Positions 6,455-12,328 of a DNA stretch of 14,986 nt are shown here, piece by piece. Both the position numbers and the translations under genes were made by a program. The notes below the pieces were generated by a model. That model had not been told where the DNA came from. It saw only the letters and a program-made list of their open reading frames with translations, and did not search any database. The stretch spans positions 1 to 14,986 of the forward strand of contig JBBUEO010000030.1 of assembly GCA_038056915.1 (NCBI GenBank), read 5' to 3'. This stretch comes from JBBUEO01 sp038056915 (GTDB lineage: Bacteria > Patescibacteriota > UBA1384 > UBA12157 > JAENIV01). Each line of letters opens with the position of its first letter. The stretch's first letter is position 1.

Positions 6455-6758
6455 TGGTGGAGCTAAGGGGATTCGCACCCCTGTCCGAAAAACTTTTTGA
6501 CAATCATTGACAAGCGTATGCGTTGTCCTCGTTTTTCTTGGAGATAATACCAGGACGATCTCTCATCTCCAAAGGTTGACTGTTGACGCCACCTCCCTTC
6601 GGCCAACCAGCAAATGGGGGTAACGTGCCATGGCTGTTTAGGCCAAAGCAGGTGCTAAATTAGGTTTAGCGTTTAGATTTTGTTACGGATTTTACGAGAC
6701 TCGTAACCTGCTCGACTTGAAATTGTCAATTGGCTTCCCGTCGAAACTTGATAGCCCC
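6455..6758 (-). ncRNA. ssrA: tmRNA (transfer-messenger RNA)
   Basis: This 304-base RNA rescues stalled ribosomes with SmpB. The 5' end GGGGCTA pairs over seven bases with TAGCTCC before the encoded ACCA, forming the acceptor stem. 'AAGTTTCGACGGGA' is the conserved 5' tRNA-like block. Pseudoknot 1 is complete: CGAG (6711-6714) with CTCG (6695-6698), and GTTACG (6702-6707) with CGTAAC (6682-6687). Eleven bases later comes the resume codon GCT. The T-arm is a five-pair stem (AGGGG/CCCCT) with loop TGCGAAT, where the usual loop starts TTC. The gene has its own promoter and terminator, between the sod and CHAP genes. Confidence 0.95.
6638..6670 (-). other. tmRNA tag reading frame (AKPNLAPALA)
   Basis: Starting with GCT eleven bases after pseudoknot 1, the frame reads AKPNLAPALA and stops at TAA. 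Ten residues and an Ala resume codon match the E. coli layout (ANDENYALAA). The C-terminal ALA would serve as the protease signal. Alternative frames hit a stop within a few codons of the pseudoknot. Confidence 0.85.
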
Positions 6759-6767
6759 ATTGTCTGG

Positions 6768-6796
6768 ATTATAGCATAAAATACTAAAAATAGCAA
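6768..6796 (-). promoter_or_regulatory. Promoter of tmRNA
   Basis: TTGCTA (6791-6796), 17 bases, then a perfect TATAAT (6768-6773) on the minus strand. Nine bases separate it from the GGGG that opens the tmRNA. The box lies just after the sod stop codon. Confidence 0.75.
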
Positions 6797-6800
6797 TAAT

Positions 6801-7382
6801 TTAGGTTGCAAATCGCTTTTCTGCTTTCTGCCAATTAAGTTGAGGAAAAATCGCCTCAAGATAGGCGGCTTTTTTGATGCCGTAATCGAGCAGATAGGCG
6901 TGTTCGAAAACATCCAAAACCAAAATCGGCTCGCAACCGGCAAGGTGGCCGACATCGTGTTCATTAATCCAAATATTAAATAGTCTGTCGGCTTTTTTGT
7001 CATAATACAAAACCACCCAGCCGATCCCCCGCATCAGTACCATTGCCCGGAAATCTTTCTCCCAAGATAACAAAGAGCCAAATTCTTTTTTAATCGCCAG
7101 AAAAAGCGCCGAATTATTTTCCAAAGCAATCGGTGTTTTAGTTAGATTTTCGAAATAGAGTTCGTGGAGCCGCATGCCGTTAAATTCCCAGCCAAACCGT
7201 CTGTTCAACTCGGCATATTCCGGCGTTTCATATTTATCGGCTTTCTCAAATGTGACTAAAATATCGTTTAATTTATTGAAATTTTTAACATAACCCTCGT
7301 ATAAAATAAAATGATTTTCTAAGAGTTTATCACTTAAACCTTTTATACCCAAAAGATGGCGAAAATTTTTGGCCTTGTACAT
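6801..7382 (-). CDS. Fe/Mn-family superoxide dismutase
   Basis: It converts superoxide to oxygen and hydrogen peroxide. The four metal ligands are at the expected spacing: His24 (LLENHFILYEGYV), His73 (RLHELYFENL), Asp157 and His161 (LDVFEHAYLLDYG). 'RGIGWVVLYYD' precedes the second pair. The 193 residues match the family (about 190-210). The active-site run 'DVWEHAY' reads DVFEHAY. The helix after His24 has LYEGYV rather than kHHqtYV, a variant I recall from other environmental bacterial SODs. Fe or Mn use cannot be read from the sequence. AAAGGAG lies seven bases before the ATG. Alone in its transcription unit, with the tmRNA promoter right behind it. Confidence 0.9.
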   Translation of the reverse strand: MYKAKNFRHLLGIKGLSDKLLENHFILYEGYVKNFNKLNDILVTFEKADKYETPEYAELNRRFGWEFNGMRLHELYFENLTKTPIALENNSALFLAIKKEFGSLLSWEKDFRAMVLMRGIGWVVLYYDKKADRLFNIWINEHDVGHLAGCEPILVLDVFEHAYLLDYGIKKAAYLEAIFPQLNWQKAEKRFAT

Positions 7383-7495
7383 TTTTACTCCTTTCTATTA
7401 TTTTTATAATCGCTATTTAACTTCTACTATTAGTATAATGAAAATGACCTCCGAGTTAAATGTCAGCCGCTATTTTTACAAAAACTTCTGATTTG

Positions 7496-7525
7496 CCACT
7501 ACCATACTGCGCAGTATAGAAGTGG
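7496..7525. repeat. Palindrome ATACTGC-GCAGTAT with outer arms
   Basis: Positions 7504-7517 are a perfect 14-base palindrome, flanked three bases out on each side by CCACT (7496-7500) and AGTGG (7521-7525), also complementary. It lies about 55 bases upstream of the cassette promoter. It could be a dimeric repressor site or a hairpin. Confidence 0.6.
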
Positions 7526-7578
7526 AGTATTAGGATGGTTTTGTTATTAAAATCCATATATTGTAAATGGACAATTTC

Positions 7579-7607
7579 TTGACATTTTAGTCAGCTTATG
7601 ATATAGT
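7579..7607 (+). promoter_or_regulatory. Promoter of the 7708-8674 cassette
   Basis: TTGACA (7579-7584), 17 bases, TATAGT (7602-7607), with TG one base before the -10 box (extended -10). It is one of the strongest promoters in the window by consensus. Confidence 0.75.
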
Positions 7608-7637
7608 AAGGAGTGTTTTTAGAACTTTAAAAAATAT

Positions 7638-7698
7638 TTCAAAACAGCAAATTGGTTGTCTTTTGGCTGATTTAAGATAACCGGTTTGCTGTTTTGAA
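7638..7698 (+). other. 23-bp leader stem-loop, perfect only as plus-strand RNA
   Basis: Positions 7638-7660 pair with 7676-7698 around a 15-base loop. The outer 14 pairs (TTCAAAACAGCAAA with TTTGCTGTTTTGAA) are perfect. Next come two U-G wobbles (7652-7653 with 7683-7684), then GGUUGUC with GAUAACC including one more wobble. The three wobbles would be A-C mismatches on the other strand, so the helix is complete only in plus-strand RNA. It lies in the leader about 30 bases after the -10 box and 10 bases before the first gene. No T-run follows, so it is not a simple terminator. Confidence 0.75.
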
Positions 7699-7707
7699 CG
7701 GCTACCC

Positions 7708-8172
7708 GTGCCGAAAACGGGAGACGTTATCGCCTATATATGCTGGGTAAACCAGCGAAGGGAAAGAAAATGGATGCGTATGATAGGTAACGGAATTCTG
7801 GGATGGGACCCCTTCGAACGTCGATCAGACCGCTACGGATCTGTCATTCTATTTGCATCGCTACAAAGCGATAAAGCGGTCACGCCCAACAAAGTGAAGG
7901 GCGGCTACGGGAGACTCATTGCCGAAGTCAACCAGACTAGGCAGTCAAGACACATTGGAGACTTCGTCCAGGGTGTGGCTCCCGAAACTCCAGAAGTAGG
8001 CGAAAAGATCATCCTAGGAGAAGGATACTTGCGGTACGAAGGTGTGTCTATTGCTCTCGTACCCAAAGACCATCGTAAAATACCGATACTGGATGTCGGG
8101 GCGCTCTACCGAGCCCATGACCAAACGGTCACACTGTTTTTCGAAAACCTACCAAATGATACCCAGAAGTGA
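7708..8172 (+). CDS. Unknown protein, first gene of a G+C-rich cassette
   Basis: I do not recognise this 154-residue protein. It is soluble, with no signal peptide or membrane span, and reads as alternating short strands: 'GDVIAYICWV', 'YGSVILFASLQ', 'KIILGEGYLRYEGVSIALV'. 'PKTGDVIAY' at the start resembles openings of small beta-barrel proteins, which is only an impression. The base composition is near half G+C by eye, clearly above the A+T-rich neighbours. The GTG start at 7708 has no Shine-Dalgarno and sits within a possible CCCGT/ACGGG hairpin; the next in-frame ATGs are near residue 23. The frame is closed upstream by TAA at 7678. It shares a transcript with the next two genes. Confidence 0.6.
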   Translation: MPKTGDVIAYICWVNQRRERKWMRMIGNGILGWDPFERRSDRYGSVILFASLQSDKAVTPNKVKGGYGRLIAEVNQTRQSRHIGDFVQGVAPETPEVGEKIILGEGYLRYEGVSIALVPKDHRKIPILDVGALYRAHDQTVTLFFENLPNDTQK

Positions 8173-8212
8173 AACCGTACTGCAGTAGGGAGGGCTGTCC
8201 AAGGAGACGACG

Positions 8213-8440
8213 ATGAGAATCGAAGACCGATGTGTCATCATCGAGCCCGCGGATATGCCCATGACTGATAGGGAAGTCGACAGACTGATGATGACAGCAA
8301 TCTGGGCTGATGCTGTCGAGACCGAATGGTCGGAAGAAGTAAGGGTTGTAGGGGAATTCTGGTTCAGAGTCCAGTTTCCGGATGAAGAGGCCAAGTTGTA
8401 TTCCGAAGCGGCGCTTTGGCGCCGGCTGAGGAAAATCTAG
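8213..8440 (+). CDS. Unknown small acidic protein, second gene of the cassette
   Basis: These 75 residues belong to no family I recognise. The frame is supported by AAGGAG (8201-8206) six bases before the ATG and by its place between two genes of the same composition. The sequence is rich in Glu, Asp, Met and Trp, with a likely helix 'TDREVDRLMMTAIWADAVE', a strand-like 'VRVVGEFWFRVQF', and a basic end (LWRRLRKI). No membrane span. A longer frame on the opposite strand is a shadow without a ribosome site. Confidence 0.65.
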   Translation: MRIEDRCVIIEPADMPMTDREVDRLMMTAIWADAVETEWSEEVRVVGEFWFRVQFPDEEAKLYSEAALWRRLRKI

Positions 8441-8461
8441 ACCACCGGAAGGAGACAAAGG

Positions 8462-8674
8462 ATGATTAAGAAAGTTACAGTTATCTACCTGGGTGAATTT
8501 GGGGGCGAGTTCCGTGCAAACCTCGAAGGGACAGACTGTTGGGGAGGCGGTACAACCATCGAGTCGGCTATCGGCGCACTAGTGATGGCCGCCTTCAGGG
8601 AATTCGGATTGGAGATCGATTACAATACGGAGCACGCCACCCAGCTACCCCAGCTACCACTCCCGAACGAGTAA
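8462..8674 (+). CDS. Small HicB-like fold protein, third gene of the cassette
   Basis: This 70-residue protein has a strand-turn-strand opening (KKVTVIYLGEFGGEFRANLEG), then 'GGGTTIESAIGALVMAAFREFGLEID'. The pattern G-x-G-x-T-xx-EAIG-x-LV, a helix, then FG(I/L)EI is that of short HicB-like proteins, here with Ser for the usual Glu (ESAIG). There is no DNA-binding C-terminus, only a Pro/Gln-rich tail (ATQLPQLPLPNE), and no HicA-like partner nearby. GGAAGGAGAC (8447-8456) precedes the ATG. The strong terminator starts 28 bases after the stop. The fold call is inference from a short motif; an antitoxin role is not supported. Confidence 0.65.
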   Translation: MIKKVTVIYLGEFGGEFRANLEGTDCWGGGTTIESAIGALVMAAFREFGLEIDYNTEHATQLPQLPLPNE

Positions 8675-8702
8675 GCACCCTCTTCCCGCTCGGATCCAAC
8701 CG

Positions 8703-8730
8703 CCCCGCCGCGCACCTGCGCGGCGGGGTT
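8703..8730 (+). terminator. GC-rich intrinsic terminator of the cassette
   Basis: CCCCGCCGCGCA (8703-8714) pairs perfectly with TGCGCGGCGGGG (8717-8728), followed by TTTCGCATTTT. The 12-bp arms are nearly all G/C. The T-run is short and interrupted. Confidence 0.85.
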
Positions 8731-8763
8731 TCGCATTTTATAAGCCCTAATCTTAAAAATTCC

Positions 8764-8787
8764 AATGGCTCACACCACTGAGCCATT
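8764..8787. repeat. Perfect 9-bp hairpin AATGGCTCA / TGAGCCATT
   Basis: Arms 8764-8772 and 8779-8787 are perfectly complementary around CACCAC. It lies between the cassette terminator and the GC-rich structured block. On the minus strand it is followed by an A/T-rich run including TTTTT, so it could end a minus-strand transcript from the structured block. Confidence 0.6.
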
Positions 8788-8796
8788 CAATCAGGA

Positions 8797-8965
8797 GGGG
8801 CTCAGCCCCGCATACAGCGCTCCTATAAGTACACTACGTAGTAGGTTTTACAGGAAGCTGTTGTGCGGGGCTTGACCACGCTAGAACTGCTTTCGGGCTT
8901 ACCCCGCTAAGCGGGGTCACGCCGAAGCGCAGTCTACGGGGTCTGCGCCCCGCCTATGGCGGGGC
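8797..8965. other. Non-coding block of nested GC-rich hairpins
   Basis: The 336 bases between the cassette and the HTH-Hsp20 gene hold no gene I can support, but about 170 of them fold densely. GGGGC/GCCCC at 8797-8809 competes with GCCCCGCA (8805-8812) pairing to TGCGGGGC (8864-8871), extended by ACAGC/GCTGT. A second domain has ACTGC and TTCGG (8886-8896) pairing with CCGAA and GCAGT (8922-8933) around ACCCCGC-TAA-GCGGGGT (8901-8917). A third hairpin, GCCCCGCC-TAT-GGCGGGGC (8947-8965), abuts the next -35 box. GCGGGGCTTGAC occurs twice (8865 and 8959). It could be a structured RNA, a palindromic repeat element, or stacked terminators. Confidence 0.5.
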
Positions 8966-8994
8966 TTGACAAAATGTAAAGTTTACTTTACAAT
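8966..8994 (+). promoter_or_regulatory. Promoter with built-in inverted-repeat operator for HTH-Hsp20
   Basis: TTGACA (8966-8971), 17 bases, TACAAT (8989-8994). Between the boxes and overlapping the -10 is the inverted repeat TGTAAAG-TTTA-CTTTACA (8975-8992), with perfect 7-base arms. That is the right size for an Xre-type dimer, so the HTH domain encoded downstream may repress its own gene. Confidence 0.7.
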
Positions 8995-9010
8995 TAAAAA
9001 TGGAGATAAA

Positions 9011-9670
9011 ATGATTAAAATTTCAATTTCAAAGGTCTCCCGTAGGCTTAAAAATCTAAGGGAAGAGAAAAAACTTACCCAAGAGGAATTGGCCGATCAA
9101 CTGGGAATATCGAGACAATCGATTATCTCGGTTGAGCACGGCAAGTGCTTGCCATCTCTTCCCTTGGCCCTACGAATAGCAGACATTTTCCAAAAATCTT
9201 TTGAAGAAATATTTTTAGAGAAAGGAGGTGAGACAAATATGCCCCGCTATTTAATGCCTTGGTCACCCTTTGGTGATCTTGACCAATTATTCGAGAATGA
9301 TGATTGGCCAACCAGAGCCACCCCTCGCGGCTGGCAGTTTCCTGCCGTCAATGTCTCTCAAACAGAAAAAGATATCACCCTGTCCGCCAATATTCCTGGC
9401 ATAAAAGAAGAGGATTTGAATATTGAAGTAGGAGACGATTTTGTTGATATTGCCGGAGAAAGAAAAGCTGAAACCCAGGAAGAAAACAAAGATTTTTTTC
9501 GCAAAGAGATTACCTATGGTTCATTTGCCCGCCGCATCCCTTTGCCAACAGAAGTTAAAGCCGATAAAGCCGAAGCTACTATCAAAGAAGGACAGCTCAA
9601 ACTTACTATCCCCAAATTAACACCTGAAAAACCAAAAGTGACTAAAATTAAGGTCAAAAGAGAAAAGTAA
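9011..9670 (+). CDS. Xre-type HTH domain fused to Hsp20 small heat-shock protein
   Basis: Residues 8-65 are a clear Xre/Cro HTH (RRLKNLREEKKLTQEELADQ, then ISRQSIISVEHG, PSLPLALRIA). After a short linker, residue 77 onward is an Hsp20 protein: 'FPAVNVSQTEKDITLSANIPG' opens the alpha-crystallin domain, 'GERKAE', 'SFARRIPLP' and 'ATIKEGQLKLTIPK' follow, ending in a Lys-rich tail. Hsp20 holds unfolding proteins in the cytoplasm. The whole is 219 residues. The ATG at 9011 follows GGAG six bases upstream; the frame is open further back but crosses the promoter. AAAGGAGGTGA inside the gene precedes the Hsp20 Met, so a separate 143-residue Hsp20 is likely made as well. Normally such regulators and hsp20 are separate genes. 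Confidence 0.85.
   Translation: MIKISISKVSRRLKNLREEKKLTQEELADQLGISRQSIISVEHGKCLPSLPLALRIADIFQKSFEEIFLEKGGETNMPRYLMPWSPFGDLDQLFENDDWPTRATPRGWQFPAVNVSQTEKDITLSANIPGIKEEDLNIEVGDDFVDIAGERKAETQEENKDFFRKEITYGSFARRIPLPTEVKADKAEATIKEGQLKLTIPKLTPEKPKVTKIKVKREK
9221..9241 (+). promoter_or_regulatory. Internal Shine-Dalgarno and start codon for stand-alone Hsp20
   Basis: AAAGGAGGTGA (9221-9231), a near-perfect anti-16S match, sits at normal spacing before the in-frame ATG at 9239-9241. The protein from there (MPRYLMPWSPFGDLDQLF) starts like a typical complete Hsp20 and ends at 9670. No stop codon separates it from the HTH part. Confidence 0.75.
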
Positions 9671-9677
9671 AATTTGT

Positions 9678-9706
9678 TTGTCTTGCCCTGATTTTTCTGG
9701 TAATAT
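9678..9706 (+). promoter_or_regulatory. Promoter of udk (leaderless)
   Basis: TTGTCT (9678-9683), 17 bases, TAATAT (9701-9706) with TGG before it (extended -10). The udk ATG is at 9713, seven bases after the box, so the mRNA should begin at the start codon. Confidence 0.6.
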
Positions 9707-9712
9707 AAAAAT

Positions 9713-10354
9713 ATGACTTCTCAAAAACCTTTTATTATTGGGATTATTGGTGGTACTGCCTCCGGCAAAACTTTTGTCATTGAAGCCTTAAAAGATTATT
9801 TTGATGGCAAAATTTTGGTGATTTCTCAAGACCAATATTTTAAAGGCGAGCGGGTGCGCCGCCTCGACCGCTGGGAACGAGCCAATCTCGATCAGCCTAA
9901 GGCCTTTGATAACGAACTTTTAGAAAAACATCTCCAAAAATTAATCGCCGGCAAAACTGTTCTCGCGCCGGTTTATAATTATCAGCTTCAAAAGCAGACT
10001 AAAGGCCAAATTCCTTTTGAACCCAAACCGGTGATAGTTTTAGAGGGAATTTTAATTTTTAACGATCCCAAAATCCGCAATTTAATTGACTGGAAAGTTT
10101 ATTTGGAAGCCGCTCCCGACATCCGTTTGGCAAGGCGACTTCTTCGCGATATTGAAGAACGAGGCATGACGATTGAAAATTTACGATCTTCAATTGAATG
10201 GTATGTCCAAATCGTCAAGCCCATGCATGATAAATATATCCATCCGATGAAAAAATATGCCGATGTCCGCTTAGACACCGATAAGGGCTCTCTTAATGCC
10301 GCCAATGTGATCAAAGAAAAAATTAAAGAAGTTTTAAAACAATACGAATCTTAA
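9713..10354 (+). CDS. udk: Uridine kinase
   Basis: It phosphorylates uridine (and usually cytidine) to UMP/CMP in pyrimidine salvage. The P-loop is GGTASGKT (13-20). 'VISQDQYFKG' carries the Asp and Tyr of the nucleoside site, then 'NLDQPKAFDNELL', 'APVYNYQLQKQTKG', 'VIVLEGILIF' and 'RLARRLLRDIEERG' (LID) follow in family order. 213 residues is normal. The usual Tyr-x-x-His-x-Arg run after 'VYNY' reads QLQKQT, so the nucleoside His position appears changed. No Shine-Dalgarno. It may be co-transcribed with the tRNA gene 29 bases downstream; a small GACCT-CTA-AGGTC hairpin (10360-10372) lies between. Confidence 0.9.
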   Translation: MTSQKPFIIGIIGGTASGKTFVIEALKDYFDGKILVISQDQYFKGERVRRLDRWERANLDQPKAFDNELLEKHLQKLIAGKTVLAPVYNYQLQKQTKGQIPFEPKPVIVLEGILIFNDPKIRNLIDWKVYLEAAPDIRLARRLLRDIEERGMTIENLRSSIEWYVQIVKPMHDKYIHPMKKYADVRLDTDKGSLNAANVIKEKIKEVLKQYES

Positions 10355-10383
10355 GATTAGACCTCTAAGGTCAAGGAATTAAC

Positions 10384-10458
10384 GGACGATTAGCTCAGTG
10401 GTAGAGCGTTCGCTTGACGTGCGAAAGGTCACTGGTTCGAGTCCAGTATCGTCCACCA
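10384..10458 (+). tRNA. tRNA-Val (anticodon GAC)
   Basis: The acceptor stem GGACGAT/ATCGTCC, D-arm with AGCTCAGTGGTAGAGC, anticodon stem TTCGC/GCGAA with loop TTGACGT, and T-arm ACTGG-TTCGAGT-CCAGT all fold as a cloverleaf. The anticodon GAC reads Val codons. CCA is encoded (10456-10458). Confidence 0.96.
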
Positions 10459-10486
10459 ATTAAAAATTATCACCATAAAAGATTTC

Positions 10487-11218
10487 TCATCGGGGTTTTT
10501 CGATGACTAAGAGTTGTTTTCCAGAGGACGATCCCAGATGAACCAATCTAAACCTTAAACCATAAAAGCTTGGCCGAAAAATTGCCCGGGAGATATTTAT
10601 TTTACCAAAAACCTCGCTTGCCAGTTTTAATAATTCCTTTGAAGTGAGAAAAGCGACAATCGTGTGGGGGCTAATTTGAAAATATTTTGAGCGGATCCCT
10701 AAAGAAGAATTTATTTTTGATAAACCATAAATTATTCTCCCGGCAATTTTGGATTGATTAACTAATTCTTCAATAAAAATTGCTCCTCCGGGTTTAAGCA
10801 GACGTTTAAGCTCTAAAAGCGCCTGTCTTTGATTTTTACGGGTATTCGATAAATTTTCGCCAATTAAATGATGCAAAACATCGCGAATAACTATAATATC
10901 AAAAGAGCTGTCAGCAAATTTTGGTACTAAGATCGAGCCGTTTATAAAACGAATTTCCGGCAGGATTTGATATTTTCGATATTCGGCCACCAATTCAACA
11001 TTGGTTAATTTCGCTTTGGGAGAAAATTTAGCCAACCTTGAAAGTAATAACCCGCCGCCGCCGCCAAATTCACAAATCTCTAAAGGCTTTGTCGGCTTAT
11101 TTTTTTTAAGCCAATTAATAAAAAGAGAGATCACCGGCGAAAAAAAAGCTGATTGATCTTCTCTCGAATAGCGCTCTACTTGTTCGTAAAAAAGCTTTTT
11201 TACAGATGGGTCTTGCAC
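10487..11218 (-). CDS. Class I SAM-dependent methyltransferase (substrate unknown)
   Basis: The SAM-binding glycine loop is ICEFGGGGGLLLSRL (48-62), followed by the acidic residue in 'NVELVAEY', 'INGSI', 'FDIIVIRDVLHHL' (motif IV region) and 'RLLKPGGAIFIEE', which is the methyltransferase 11/25-type order. Length 243. After the core, 'ISPHTIVAFLTSKELLKLA' is a usual tail helix in small-molecule or lipid methyltransferases. The start is GTG (11216-11218) with AAAGGT upstream; an ATG is not available nearby. It follows the AI-2E permease by 17 bases and probably shares its transcript. No substrate can be named. Confidence 0.8.
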   Translation of the reverse strand: MQDPSVKKLFYEQVERYSREDQSAFFSPVISLFINWLKKNKPTKPLEICEFGGGGGLLLSRLAKFSPKAKLTNVELVAEYRKYQILPEIRFINGSILVPKFADSSFDIIVIRDVLHHLIGENLSNTRKNQRQALLELKRLLKPGGAIFIEELVNQSKIAGRIIYGLSKINSSLGIRSKYFQISPHTIVAFLTSKELLKLASEVFGKINISRAIFRPSFYGLRFRLVHLGSSSGKQLLVIEKPR

Positions 11219-11235
11219 TTTTACCTTTAAAAATA

Positions 11236-12246
11236 TTAGGGGCGGATTTTTTTAATCTCCGGCCATTCCTGGATGAGAACTGAAATTGCCGCCGCTACTG
11301 GCACGGCAATCACCACTCCTAATATTCCCATCAATTTTGCTCCTACTAATATGGCTAAAATTATTATTACCGGCGAGAGCCCCAGGACTTTGCCCATTAT
11401 TTTAGGGATTAAAAATTGAGATTCTAATTGCTGAATTAATATATAAATAATTAAAATTAACAGAGCTTTCAAGGGCGAAACTGTAAAAGCAATAATTAGC
11501 GCTGGAATCAGACCAAGCCAGGGACCAATATAGGGGATGACTTCGGTTAATCCTCCCCAAACTGCCAGTACTAAAGCGTAAGGAATACCTAAAATTAGTA
11601 AAGCAATGCCGTCAAGAATGCCCACCGCCAGCATCAGAATAATCTGACCTCTTACCCAGCCGCCCATTTTTTCGGCGATTTTTTTTAAAATCGCCGCTAA
11701 TCTATCTTTGTGTTCAAAAGCCACCACTTGGCTTAAGAAATTTTTAATCGCGTTCTGCTCAATCAGCATATAAAAGGTCAAAACGATCATTGTCCCAATA
11801 GCAACAATCGCCGAGATAAAGCCGATAGTGGTTGAGTAAAGACTGCTGCCCATTCTTCCTAATCCAGAAGAAATATTTAGCAGACTTTCTTGATAGTTGC
11901 TAATTGAATGCTGCAGACTTTGATATAAAGGTCCGAGCTTACTGAAAATAAGGGGTAAATTAATTGCTAATTGTCTAAGTTCGCTGATTACCGGCGGCAC
12001 AAGAATAAATCCTAAACCGATAAGAATTCCTAAAAAAATTATTGCCAAAAATATTACCGCTAATACCCTGGGAATATATTTAGCCATGCGATTAACCAAA
12101 GGAGCTAAAGCGGCGACAATCACCAATACTATAAAAAAAAGCACCACAATTTCTCTAATGGCAAATAAAAACCAGATTAATAAAACCGCTGCCGCAAGTT
12201 TGATTATTGAAGTGGTTGAAATTTCAAATTTTACTTTATTTTCCAT
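11236..12246 (-). CDS. AI-2E family transporter (TqsA/PerM-like permease)
   Basis: This 336-residue inner-membrane protein has the family layout: paired N-terminal spans (about 14-50), a third near 60-85, a soluble segment ('LRQLAINLPLIFSKLGPLYQSLQ'), then spans through 'ILMLAVGILDGIALLILGIPYALVLAVWGGLTEVIPYIGPWLGLIPALIIA', the family signature. 'QQLESQFLIPKIMGKVLGLSPVIIILAILVGAKLMGILGVVIAVP' is the conserved C-terminal block. Members export small signals, lipids or ions (autoinducer-2, Na+/H+); the cargo here is unknown. It has its own promoter and nearly no leader, and precedes the methyltransferase gene. Confidence 0.9.
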   Translation of the reverse strand: MENKVKFEISTTSIIKLAAAVLLIWFLFAIREIVVLFFIVLVIVAALAPLVNRMAKYIPRVLAVIFLAIIFLGILIGLGFILVPPVISELRQLAINLPLIFSKLGPLYQSLQHSISNYQESLLNISSGLGRMGSSLYSTTIGFISAIVAIGTMIVLTFYMLIEQNAIKNFLSQVVAFEHKDRLAAILKKIAEKMGGWVRGQIILMLAVGILDGIALLILGIPYALVLAVWGGLTEVIPYIGPWLGLIPALIIAFTVSPLKALLILIIYILIQQLESQFLIPKIMGKVLGLSPVIIILAILVGAKLMGILGVVIAVPVAAAISVLIQEWPEIKKIRP

Positions 12247-12258
12247 ATATTTTAGTTA

Positions 12259-12287
12259 ATTATAACAAAAGGTCAGCTGGAAAGCAA
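12259..12287 (-). promoter_or_regulatory. Promoter of the AI-2E permease
   Basis: TTGCTT (12282-12287), 17 bases, perfect TATAAT (12259-12264) on the minus strand. Twelve bases separate the -10 box from the ATG, giving a leader of about five or six bases and no Shine-Dalgarno. Confidence 0.68.
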
Positions 12288-12328
12288 ATTCATTTCCACA
12301 CTAAAACCGGAGTTTTGGTATTGGGGAA

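Larger units (their letters stand above)
7383..7707. other. Intergenic region between sod and the small-gene cassette
   Basis: This 325-base gap divides two divergent transcription units. From the left it holds the sod Shine-Dalgarno and possible sod -10 boxes (TATACT and TTATAA on the minus strand, no good -35). Then come a 14-base palindrome inside a larger hairpin, a strong plus-strand promoter, and a leader with a 23-bp stem; these three are listed separately. I see no coding frame in it. Confidence 0.6.

Noticed and set aside
6692..7003. Minus-strand open frame across sod and tmRNA
   Set aside because: It is in another frame of sod and runs through the tmRNA promoter and 5' end.
8129..8458. 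Minus-strand open frames opposite the second cassette gene
   Set aside because: They have no Shine-Dalgarno or promoter, while the plus-strand gene there has a strong site.
8764..8965. CRISPR array or insertion sequence
   Set aside because: Repeats are palindromes of unequal length and spacing, with no regular spacers, no transposase and no target duplications seen.
8966..9010. Earlier start for the HTH-Hsp20 gene
   Set aside because: The extension would begin on the -35 box and cross the whole promoter; the ATG at 9011 has its own Shine-Dalgarno.
12303..12316. AAAAC-TCCG-GTTTT hairpin after the ABC permease as a terminator
   Set aside because: The stem has five mostly A-T pairs and no separate T-run; too weak to claim.
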